This document shows positions 1 to 5,650 of a stretch of DNA of 6,848 nt, piece after piece; position 1 is the first letter of the stretch; each line of letters begins with the position of its first letter. The stretch is from JAJBWD01 sp041821285 (GTDB taxonomy: Bacteria > Bacillota > Clostridia > Clostridiales > Clostridiaceae): assembly GCA_041821285.1 (NCBI GenBank), contig JBGUER010000161.1:1-6848 (forward strand), written 5' to 3'. Made by a program: the position numbers and the translations under genes. Under the pieces are notes generated by a model. The model did not search any database. It was given only the letters and a program-made list of their open reading frames with translations, and was not told the origin of the DNA.

Positions 1-762
1 AGGAAGAGCCTTTTTAGTCTTTTGGGATTCCTTTACAGATTTAACAATAAACGAATTGTCTTCTAACTCATTTAAAATATTGTCACAAGACTCTTCGTTT
101 GGCATTTCTATTTTTTTGCCTTTATAATTAGCTAATTTTAAATCAAAAAGTTCAGAATTGTTTTTCTCAGAAAGAGAGCATTCCATTGACCAATATTCCT
201 TTGGTATGAAATTTTTTATTTCTTCTTCCCTGTCGCAAATCATTTTAAGTGTTACAGATTGAACTCTTCCTGCAGATAGTCCCCATTTTACTTTTTTCCA
301 AAGAACGGGACTAATTTTATATCCAACTAACCTATCTAAAATTCTTCTAGCCTGCTGGGCATCAACTAAATTGTAATTAATACTTCTTGGATTTTTTATA
401 GCTGCTTTAACAGCAGTTTTAGTAATCTCATTAAATTCTATTCTGCATTTTTGGTTTTCATCTAATTTAAGAAGGTTTGCTAGATGCCAAGAAATAGCTT
501 CTCCTTCTCTATCAGGGTCAGTTGCCAAAAAGACTTTATCGCTTTTTTTGGCGGTTTTTTTAAGTTTAGCTAAAAGTTCGCCTTTACCCCTTATAGTTAT
601 ATATTTTGGAGCATAGTCATTATCTACATCCACTCCTAGTTGACTTTTTGGTAGATCCCTTAAATGTCCCATAGATGCTTCTACTATATAATTTTTACCT
701 AAATATTTTGCTATGGTTTTTGCTTTAGCTGGAGATTCTACAATAACTAAATTTTGTGACAT
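1..762 (-). CDS. topA: DNA topoisomerase I (TopA), N-terminal 254 residues, cut by the window edge
   Basis: Type IA topoisomerase, which relaxes negatively supercoiled DNA by cutting and passing one strand in the cytoplasm. The visible 254 residues hold the whole TOPRIM domain. The motif VIVESPAKAKTI carries the catalytic Glu at residue 9, SMGHLRDLPK lies at 30-39, and the metal-binding DxDxE motif is TDPDREGE with D82, D84 and E86. FNEITK follows at 110-115, and SAGRVQS at 163-169 belongs to the domain IV core. The active-site tyrosine region of the family lies further on and is outside the window, so this is a truncation by the window, not a broken gene. The start is the ATG at 762; no other in-frame start fits. 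dprA ends 50 bases upstream with no terminator between them, so co-transcription is likely. The leader is unusual and is listed separately. In Clostridium this gene is often followed by codY, which cannot be seen here. Confidence 0.97.
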   Translation of the reverse strand, partial: MSQNLVIVESPAKAKTIAKYLGKNYIVEASMGHLRDLPKSQLGVDVDNDYAPKYITIRGKGELLAKLKKTAKKSDKVFLATDPDREGEAISWHLANLLKLDENQKCRIEFNEITKTAVKAAIKNPRSINYNLVDAQQARRILDRLVGYKISPVLWKKVKWGLSAGRVQSVTLKMICDREEEIKNFIPKEYWSMECSLSEKNNSELFDLKLANYKGKKIEMPNEESCDNILNELEDNSFIVKSVKESQKTKKALP

Positions 763-799
763 AATATTGTCCTGAAAATTTTCAGGACTTCACCCCCTC
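763..799 (-). promoter_or_regulatory. Structured topA ribosome-binding region with a perfect 20-bp palindrome
   Basis: Read on the minus strand, an SD-like GGGGGUGAA (797-789) is followed directly by a perfect palindrome at 769-788 (arms GTCCTGAA and TTCAGGAC around AATT), then AATATT and the ATG at 762. Linear spacing from GGGGGUGAA to AUG is 26 bases, too long for normal initiation. If the 8-bp stem with its 4-base loop folds, only six unpaired bases remain between the SD and the AUG, which is close to ideal. The 3' arm also contains AGGA seven bases before the AUG. If that is the SD instead, the same hairpin would hide it. The palindrome has no U-tract after it, so it does not look like a terminator. 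The structure is seen directly; its effect on translation is inferred. Confidence 0.6.
766..780 (-). promoter_or_regulatory. CodY-box-like sequence at the topA start
   Basis: The minus-strand sequence AATTTTCAGGACAAT matches 12 of 15 positions of the Gram-positive CodY consensus AATTTTCWGAAAATT, with mismatches at positions 10, 12 and 14. Because it lies in a palindrome, the opposite strand (from 779) carries a second overlapping match of 11 of 15. CodY is a GTP- and branched-chain-amino-acid-sensing repressor whose gene commonly follows topA in clostridia, so autoregulation would make sense. In DNA this AT-rich, three-mismatch boxes arise by chance often enough that this is only a candidate. 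Confidence 0.25.
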
Positions 800-812
800 A
801 ATTTATGGTTAT

Positions 813-1892
813 TTAACTTGTTTTTCTTTTATAATAATTACCTTTTATGCATTCTATTTCATTTTTCATTTGCAATTCAAATAATACCCCATAAAGTTCT
901 TTTATGTCAATATGCGATTTTCTATATAATTCATCAATGTGAAGTGGATAGTCGCTTAAGATGGAATAAATTTTTTCTTGCTCTTTGTTAAAATCATTAA
1001 AAGTATTGGATATATTGCCATTAGAATAATCCATTTTAAGTTCTTCAAATATATCTTCCATACAATATATAGGCTTTGCACCATTTCTAATAGCTTCATG
1101 GCAACCAAAGCTTAAAGGAGACAAAATAGACCCTACTACAGCCATTACAGTCCTACTTTGATCGCCTCCATGATTTGCAGTATTTAAAGAGCCACTTCTA
1201 AATTTTGCTTCGACGACTATAACAAGGTCACTTAAACCACTTATTATTCTGTTCCTTTGTGGAAAGTTTGTAGCAAGAGGTTTTGTTCCAAGTGGAAATT
1301 CTGATATAACGCAACCTTTTTCAGCTATTTTGTGATATAAATTTTTGTTTTCATAGGGATATATAATATCTATTCCAGAACCTAGAATAGCACAGGTAAA
1401 ACCATTATTATTTAAAGTTCCAATATGGGAAAAACTATCTATTCCCCTTGCCATTCCACTTATTACATTTATATTATTTTTAACTAATTCTTTTGCTATA
1501 AGTTTAGATACATTTTCTCCATAAATACTATTATTTCTAGCACCTACTACAGAAACACAGGTAAATTTATTTAAAGTTTCAATATCGCCAAGATAAAATA
1601 AAGAATAAGGCATATCTTTTATATTTTTTAATCTCCTTGGGAAAAGTTCCTCTTTATAAGTTATAAATTTTATTTCACTTGTTTTTAAAAAACTTTCTAA
1701 ATTTTCAAATTTGTCAGCATTCCAAGTTCTCTCTAATATTGTTTGTGTTCTGTTATTTATTATCCTATCTTTATTATTATTTTTTATAGAATATTCCCAC
1801 AAATTTTTTTCATCTTGAAATTTATCTAGAAGTTTATCGATAGTATTGCAACATAATTTAGATGAATTTAACCATAATTCATAACGATTCAT
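813..1892 (-). CDS. dprA: DNA-processing protein DprA (Smf), 359 residues
   Basis: Cytoplasmic protein that binds incoming single-stranded DNA during natural transformation and loads RecA onto it. It is also widespread in species not known to be transformable. Residues 1-60 form a SAM-like N-terminal region. The Rossmann-like DprA core follows at about 75-285, with GARNNSIYG at 117-125, SGMARGID at 145-152, GSGIDIIYP at 171-179, NFPQRNRIISGLSD at 209-222 and SGSLNTA at 233-239. A winged-helix domain of the DML1 type fills about 303-357. Length is typical of the family. I place the start at 1892 (MNRYELW), not at the ATG at 1904. The GGAGG at 1898-1902 sits five bases before 1892 and actually overlaps the upstream ATG, which has no SD of its own. 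The stretch after SGSLNTA (HGGDQSRTVMAVVG) departs from the usual EQGR..AVPG pattern but stays in frame. A terminator and candidate promoter separate it from comM; topA follows after 50 bases. Confidence 0.95.
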   Translation of the reverse strand: MNRYELWLNSSKLCCNTIDKLLDKFQDEKNLWEYSIKNNNKDRIINNRTQTILERTWNADKFENLESFLKTSEIKFITYKEELFPRRLKNIKDMPYSLFYLGDIETLNKFTCVSVVGARNNSIYGENVSKLIAKELVKNNINVISGMARGIDSFSHIGTLNNNGFTCAILGSGIDIIYPYENKNLYHKIAEKGCVISEFPLGTKPLATNFPQRNRIISGLSDLVIVVEAKFRSGSLNTANHGGDQSRTVMAVVGSILSPLSFGCHEAIRNGAKPIYCMEDIFEELKMDYSNGNISNTFNDFNKEQEKIYSILSDYPLHIDELYRKSHIDIKELYGVLFELQMKNEIECIKGNYYKRKTS

Positions 1893-1897
1893 AAAAT

Positions 1898-1902
1898 CCT
1901 CC
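1898..1902 (-). promoter_or_regulatory. Ribosome-binding site that decides the dprA start
   Basis: GGAGG on the minus strand lies five bases before the ATG at 1892. It is partly contained in an earlier in-frame ATG (1904-1902), which is preceded only by AT-rich sequence without an SD. This favours the 359-residue form over a 363-residue one. Confidence 0.85.
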
Positions 1903-1908
1903 ATATTT

Positions 1909-1944
1909 AATTTATTTTATATATTGAGTTTAGTCAAATGAAAA
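1909..1944 (-). promoter_or_regulatory. Candidate sigma-A promoter(s) for dprA-topA
   Basis: Two overlapping candidates are visible. One is TTTTCA (1944-1939), a 17-base spacer, then TATAAA (1921-1916). The other is TTGACT (1937-1932), a 17-base spacer, then TAAATT (1914-1909). The second would start transcription almost at the SD, giving a very short leader. The site lies just after the comM terminator, where dprA would need its own promoter. The AT richness makes exact assignment uncertain. Confidence 0.45.
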
Positions 1945-1962
1945 AAATTTTATTCATTTAAA

Positions 1963-1994
1963 TAAAAAAAATAGGTTGAATAAAATCAACCTAT
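1963..1994 (-). terminator. Rho-independent terminator after comM (yifB)
   Basis: On the minus strand ATAGGTTGA (1994-1986... read downward) pairs over nine bases with TCAACCTAT (ending at 1971) around the six-base loop TTTTAT, and is followed by a run of T (1970-1964). The first arm begins inside the last codon of comM and includes its TAG stop at 1993-1991. This is a compact, overlapping terminator for transcripts from comM. On the plus strand no U-tract follows the second arm. Confidence 0.85.
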
Positions 1995-3517
1995 CTGTAC
2001 TTATCATTTATAAATTTTCTATAAGATAGTGCCTCAATTAGATGACATTCAAGTATATCGTCACTATTATCTAAATCCGCTATAGTTCTTGAAACTTTTA
2101 ATATTCTATTATAAGCTCTAGTGCTAAGTTTAAAATTTTTGTAAACTTTATTTAAAATACTTAAGGACTTTAAATTTAAATCACAGTATTTTTTAATATC
2201 TCTATCACGCATTTCACCATTACAATGAATTTTTGTGTTTTTAAATCTTTCTTGTTGAATCATTCTGCAATTGTCTACTCGCATTTTTATAGTTTTAGAT
2301 GATTCTCCAGCATTTTTATTGTTTAATTTATCAAATGGCACAGAAGACACTGAGGAATAAAGGTCTATTCTATCTAGTAAAGGACCGGAAAGTTTATTTA
2401 AGTATCTATTTCTTTCAAAATAAGTACAAGTGCAATCTTTGTCGCTTCCATAATAACCACAAGGGCAAGGATTCATAGCGGCAATTAACATGAAATTAGC
2501 AGGATATTTTATTCGTCCAAGAACTCTATTAATGATAATATATTTTTGCTCTATAGGTTGCCTTAAAACTTCAAGAGCTGGTTTCTTAAATTCTAAAAGT
2601 TCATCTAAAAATAAAACTCCGTTATGGGCTAATGATATTTCACCAGGAATTGGATTTGCCCCTCCCCCTATAAGTGATATAGAGCTTGAGGAGTGGTGTG
2701 GTGTTCTAAAGGGCCTTTCAGTCACAACACCATTAGTATCATCTAAGAGGCCGGCTATGCTATATATTTTAGTTACATCTAGTGATTCCTGATAGGTTAA
2801 TTCTGGCAAAATGCTAGGTATTCTTTGAGCTAACATGGTTTTTCCAGAACCTGGGGGGCCGTAAAGGAGCAAATTATGCTTTCCAGATGCTGCTACTTCT
2901 ATAGCCCGTTTGGTAGATTCAAGACCATAGACATCATAAAAATCAAGCATGTTATTTTCCATAGTTTCTGGTTTCTTTTTAATAGTATATATTTTTCTTT
3001 TACCATAATTCAAGAAATATACTACTTCTTTTAAAGATTTAAAGGGTAGAATATAAGCATTTTGTAAAATTTCACATTCACTTAAATTTTCTAAAGGAAT
3101 GATAAATTTGTTTATTTTCCTTTCAAAGCAACTTATTATAATTGGAAGAGCTCCTGTAATTTTTTTTATTTCACCAAATAGTGATAATTCTCCTAAAAAC
3201 AGATATATATTAATTTCTTCATCATCAATGTATATCTGATGGGTTGCAAGGAGTATTCCTATAGCTATGGCTAAATCAAGTTGTGAGCCTGCTTTTTTTA
3301 TAGAAGCTGGTGCTAAATTTATGGTTATTCTTTTTACTGGAAATTCAAAACCTGAATTTATTATTGCTGAGCGTACTCTCTCTTTCGATTCCATAACAGA
3401 TGCATTTGGAAGACCTACTATATTAAAGGCAGGAAGTCCACGAGAGATATCTACCTCTACAGTTACGATAACTCCATCTATGCCAATTAATGCTGATGTT
3501 TTGACTCTAACAGCCAT
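1991..3517 (-). CDS. comM: ComM/YifB family AAA+ ATPase (Mg-chelatase-like), 508 residues
   Basis: Cytoplasmic AAA+ protein. In Vibrio cholerae, ComM is a hexameric helicase that promotes branch migration when transforming DNA is integrated; the role of Gram-positive YifB homologues is less well tested. Residues 1-170 form the Lon-protease-S5-like N-terminal domain (FNIVGLPNASVMESKERVRSA at about 31-51, cited in part; LAPASIKKAGSQLDLAIA at 68-85). The Mg-chelatase ATPase core runs from about 190 to 395, with Walker A GPPGSGKT at 220-227, Walker B VLFLDEL at 301-307, N349 as sensor-1 candidate and GPLLDRID at 378-385. Four cysteines (351, 353, 362, 364) are spaced like a metal site. The C-terminal domain includes STRAYNRILKVSRTIADL at 465-482. 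Length is normal. The frame is open upstream to 3637, but the start is taken at 3517 (MAVRVKT) because AGAGGTGA (3529-3522) precedes it and homology begins there. A terminator overlaps its 3' end. Confidence 0.95.
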   Translation of the reverse strand: MAVRVKTSALIGIDGVIVTVEVDISRGLPAFNIVGLPNASVMESKERVRSAIINSGFEFPVKRITINLAPASIKKAGSQLDLAIAIGILLATHQIYIDDEEINIYLFLGELSLFGEIKKITGALPIIISCFERKINKFIIPLENLSECEILQNAYILPFKSLKEVVYFLNYGKRKIYTIKKKPETMENNMLDFYDVYGLESTKRAIEVAASGKHNLLLYGPPGSGKTMLAQRIPSILPELTYQESLDVTKIYSIAGLLDDTNGVVTERPFRTPHHSSSSISLIGGGANPIPGEISLAHNGVLFLDELLEFKKPALEVLRQPIEQKYIIINRVLGRIKYPANFMLIAAMNPCPCGYYGSDKDCTCTYFERNRYLNKLSGPLLDRIDLYSSVSSVPFDKLNNKNAGESSKTIKMRVDNCRMIQQERFKNTKIHCNGEMRDRDIKKYCDLNLKSLSILNKVYKNFKLSTRAYNRILKVSRTIADLDNSDDILECHLIEALSYRKFINDKYR

Positions 3518-3521
3518 AAAA

Positions 3522-3529
3522 TCACCTCT
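3522..3529 (-). promoter_or_regulatory. Ribosome-binding site that decides the comM start
   Basis: AGAGGTGA on the minus strand is a near-complete match to the SD consensus and ends four bases before the ATG at 3517. It selects this start over upstream in-frame codons such as those at 3637 and 3580, which encode a hydrophobic, non-conserved stretch. Confidence 0.85.
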
Positions 3530-3569
3530 AGGGGAAGTATTGACATAGTTTAATTGAAATAAACGATGA

Positions 3570-3598
3570 TTTATATTCATATTAAAAAATATATGTAA
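3570..3598 (-). promoter_or_regulatory. Candidate comM promoter
   Basis: TTACAT (3598-3593), a 17-base spacer and TATAAA (3575-3570) on the minus strand form a plausible sigma-A promoter, giving a leader of about 45 bases. An alternative lies upstream: a perfect TTGACA (3637-3632), but with a 19-base spacer to TTTTAT (3612-3607), preceded by an extended TG. The rest of the 3518-3801 gap is AT-rich sequence with no coding signal on either strand. Confidence 0.4.
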
Positions 3599-3646
3599 CA
3601 TTAAAAATAAAAGCACAAATAGTATTTTGAATGTCAATATTTAAAG

Positions 3647-3682
3647 GTCTAATTAGGAAGTGATTAACATTTCCTATTAGAC
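3647..3682 (-). terminator. Inverted repeat between the pilin-like gene and comM; possible terminator
   Basis: Arms GTCTAATTAGGAA (3647-3659) and TTCCTATTAGAC (3671-3682) pair over 12 bases with one bulged base, around an 11-base loop. The repeat lies 120 bases after the stop codon of the pilin-like gene. On the minus strand it is followed by CTTTAAATATTGAC, which is only a weak U-tract; the plus-strand side (ATTTATTTTA) is richer in U. It may be a weak terminator, in either direction, or an operator for the promoter whose TTGACA starts nine bases further on. No flanking direct repeats suggest a mobile element. Confidence 0.4.
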
Positions 3683-3801
3683 ATTTATTTTAGTGAATTT
3701 AGATTAGATTTTTATTTTTGTGATAATATTGTTTTTATTTATGATAAGAAATTAAAAAAATATATCTTAATTGTTGTTTTACATAATAACCTTCATTTAT
3801 A

Positions 3802-5601
3802 TTATTGAGATACTATTTCCCAATCAACTCCATTTCTTTTGACTACAATTGTTGATTCACTGCCATCAGTACTTGTAACTTCAACGGTAATGTTTGTATT
3901 ATCAGTGAAACTATTATTATAATTTTTCAGGAATAAAATAATTTTTTTATTTGTGTTAAATTTATACATTATGCCTACATTATTAACATCTATGGATGCA
4001 GATTGTATATCTTTATCGAATGTTATATCGAATCCTTTATAAAAATTATAACTGCAATCTGTAATTTCTAAAGCTTTAGGTCCCTCAACCACAGTGCCTT
4101 GAATGACTGTTACGGTTAGTGTCATAGTTTTAGTGTTATCAATATTAGCAGTTCCTGTTATCTTTGTCTCACCTAAGCTATTTGTATTTACACTATTTTG
4201 AGACCAAGTGATTTCCACATCGCCTTTTGTTCCATCACTAAGATTAGCAATAACTGAAGTAGGTAAAGTATAAGTCGAACCTTTTTCTACAGTAACAGCT
4301 ATATCATCTATATTTTTAATGTTAACAACCGCTTCAGTTGCTTGATATTTATTTTTTAAATAATTAATTACTAGATTACTATCATCTTGAGAGAGAACTT
4401 TATTGTATACAAGAACTTCAGCAACATCTATTTTTGAATAATCATTAGTACCATTATATCCTATATTAAAATTTTTATTATTTATTGAAAAAATAGTTGA
4501 GTCATATACATCTTTGTAAATTGTAAAATTTTGAGATACAGTGTTTTTGGCGACTATAAAAACAGTTTTTTTATCTTCATCTAGAGATGAAATATTACCA
4601 GTTATATAATCATCTATACCATCAAATTCTACATATTTTGCATAGGTTTCATATTTGATTTTATTATAATCAAAATCTCCAATTTTACATTCAATTAATT
4701 CAGGTTGTTTGTTTGAAGTAGTTTGAGAACTGTTGTTACCTAAGTCCGAAATACTAGGCCATCTTTTAACATAGCTTTTATTTCCACTTATACTTATGTC
4801 AGTTACGCTTTCTCTAGATATCATGGCGGCGTCTAAGTGCAATTTCAAGTCTTGAATTACAGGCAAACCAGATAAAAAAACTGGATTACTTACCGCAGTT
4901 TCACCCATTTTACCAGATTTTGATGCTGGTGTTACAGTACATACTAAATGTCTCCCTGCATAACCTGGAAGAATTGATGTTAAAGTAGATTTGCTTGCAC
5001 CAGGAATAATTGTATAATCATCTGGAAATATTGGAAACATTGTACCTTTTTCAATTTCAATTGAATTTTTAACCATAGGTATATTAAACCCTGGTCTTGA
5101 AATATACCAGCGGTAAATATTTGTTAGATTTACATTGGAAGGGTCAGTTAATGTAATATCCGATTTTACAGAAAGTAAGGGTGCATCTTTATATGCAATA
5201 AGATTTCCATTTGAAAATTTAATAGTAACAGTTGCACTAGCAACTTTATATTCGGGCATACTATTATTTGCAATTACTGTAAATAATGTTCGTGAAGTGC
5301 TTCCAGATGAAATATCAACTTTTTCTGGATATCCTTCAACGGTTCGTTTGTTTTCACCAGAAAAAAGAGTATAAGATGTAGAAGTTTCAGAAATTGTATT
5401 ATCTTGTACTTCTTTTTTTACCCTTGTAATTGTATTTTCAATGTCTTGTTGTGCTGTAAATACATCTTGGGTTATATTTTGAGTGTTTTTTATTAAACGG
5501 AATTGTAATACATTATTGGATAGTAGCACCACACTTATAAGTCCAAGTAGTGCTAGAGAAATAATTATTTCAATTAAAGTAAAACCACTATTTTTTTTCA
5601 T
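3802..5601 (-). CDS. Modular type IV prepilin-like protein with Ig-like, LamG-like and Big_4-like domains, 599 residues
   Basis: Probable minor type IV pilin exposed on the cell surface. The N-terminus MKKNSG/FTLIE is a class III prepilin leader: six residues, Gly at -1, Phe at +1 and Glu at +5, followed by a hydrophobic helix to about residue 30. Prepilin peptidase would cut after G6. The rest is far longer than a normal pilin of 130-200 residues. A pilin-like stalk spans about 30-140, and an Ig-like module about 150-245 (YRWYIS at 163-168, GRHLVCTVTP at 216-225). A LamG/concanavalin-like region spans 249-419 (LKLHLDAA, YVEFDGIDDYI at 323-333, VAEVLVYNKVLS at 393-404). A Big_4-like Ig domain covers 425-500 (YTLPTSVIANLSDGTKGDVEITW, cited in part), and a beta-rich C-terminal module 510-599. 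The start at 5601 follows AGGGTAGG with an eight-base gap. The vWA gene ends 49 bases upstream, so an operon is likely. The layout recalls PilC of Streptococcus sanguinis, a glycan-binding minor pilin. The pilin assignment is firm; the ligand and tip location are inferred. Confidence 0.85.
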   Translation of the reverse strand: MKKNSGFTLIEIIISLALLGLISVVLLSNNVLQFRLIKNTQNITQDVFTAQQDIENTITRVKKEVQDNTISETSTSYTLFSGENKRTVEGYPEKVDISSGSTSRTLFTVIANNSMPEYKVASATVTIKFSNGNLIAYKDAPLLSVKSDITLTDPSNVNLTNIYRWYISRPGFNIPMVKNSIEIEKGTMFPIFPDDYTIIPGASKSTLTSILPGYAGRHLVCTVTPASKSGKMGETAVSNPVFLSGLPVIQDLKLHLDAAMISRESVTDISISGNKSYVKRWPSISDLGNNSSQTTSNKQPELIECKIGDFDYNKIKYETYAKYVEFDGIDDYITGNISSLDEDKKTVFIVAKNTVSQNFTIYKDVYDSTIFSINNKNFNIGYNGTNDYSKIDVAEVLVYNKVLSQDDSNLVINYLKNKYQATEAVVNIKNIDDIAVTVEKGSTYTLPTSVIANLSDGTKGDVEITWSQNSVNTNSLGETKITGTANIDNTKTMTLTVTVIQGTVVEGPKALEITDCSYNFYKGFDITFDKDIQSASIDVNNVGIMYKFNTNKKIILFLKNYNNSFTDNTNITVEVTSTDGSESTIVVKRNGVDWEIVSQ

Positions 5602-5650
5602 TTAATTAACCTACCCTTTTTACATTAAACTATATAACATATTTAAGTCA

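Noticed and set aside
769..788. topA palindrome as a terminator of dprA
   Set aside because: No U-tract follows on either strand, and it lies between an SD-like sequence and the topA start codon.
2490..2792. 100-residue open frame on the plus strand
   Set aside because: It lies entirely antisense to the conserved ATPase core of comM and has no recognisable domain; it is a shadow of that gene.
3267..3548. 93-residue open frame on the plus strand
   Set aside because: Antisense to the conserved N-terminal domain and the SD of comM; no own homology signal.
3518..3637. N-terminal extension of comM by 40 residues, with a hydrophobic stretch resembling a signal or membrane segment
   Set aside because: A strong SD precedes the ATG at 3517, family homology begins there, and the extension would cover the candidate promoter; the hydrophobicity reflects T-rich DNA.
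3647..3682. Inverted repeat as a mobile element end or miniature transposon
   Set aside because: The arms are only 36 bases apart in total, no target-site duplication flanks them, and no transposase trace is present.
5135..5374. 79-residue open frame on the plus strand
   Set aside because: Antisense to the pilin-like gene and without features of its own.
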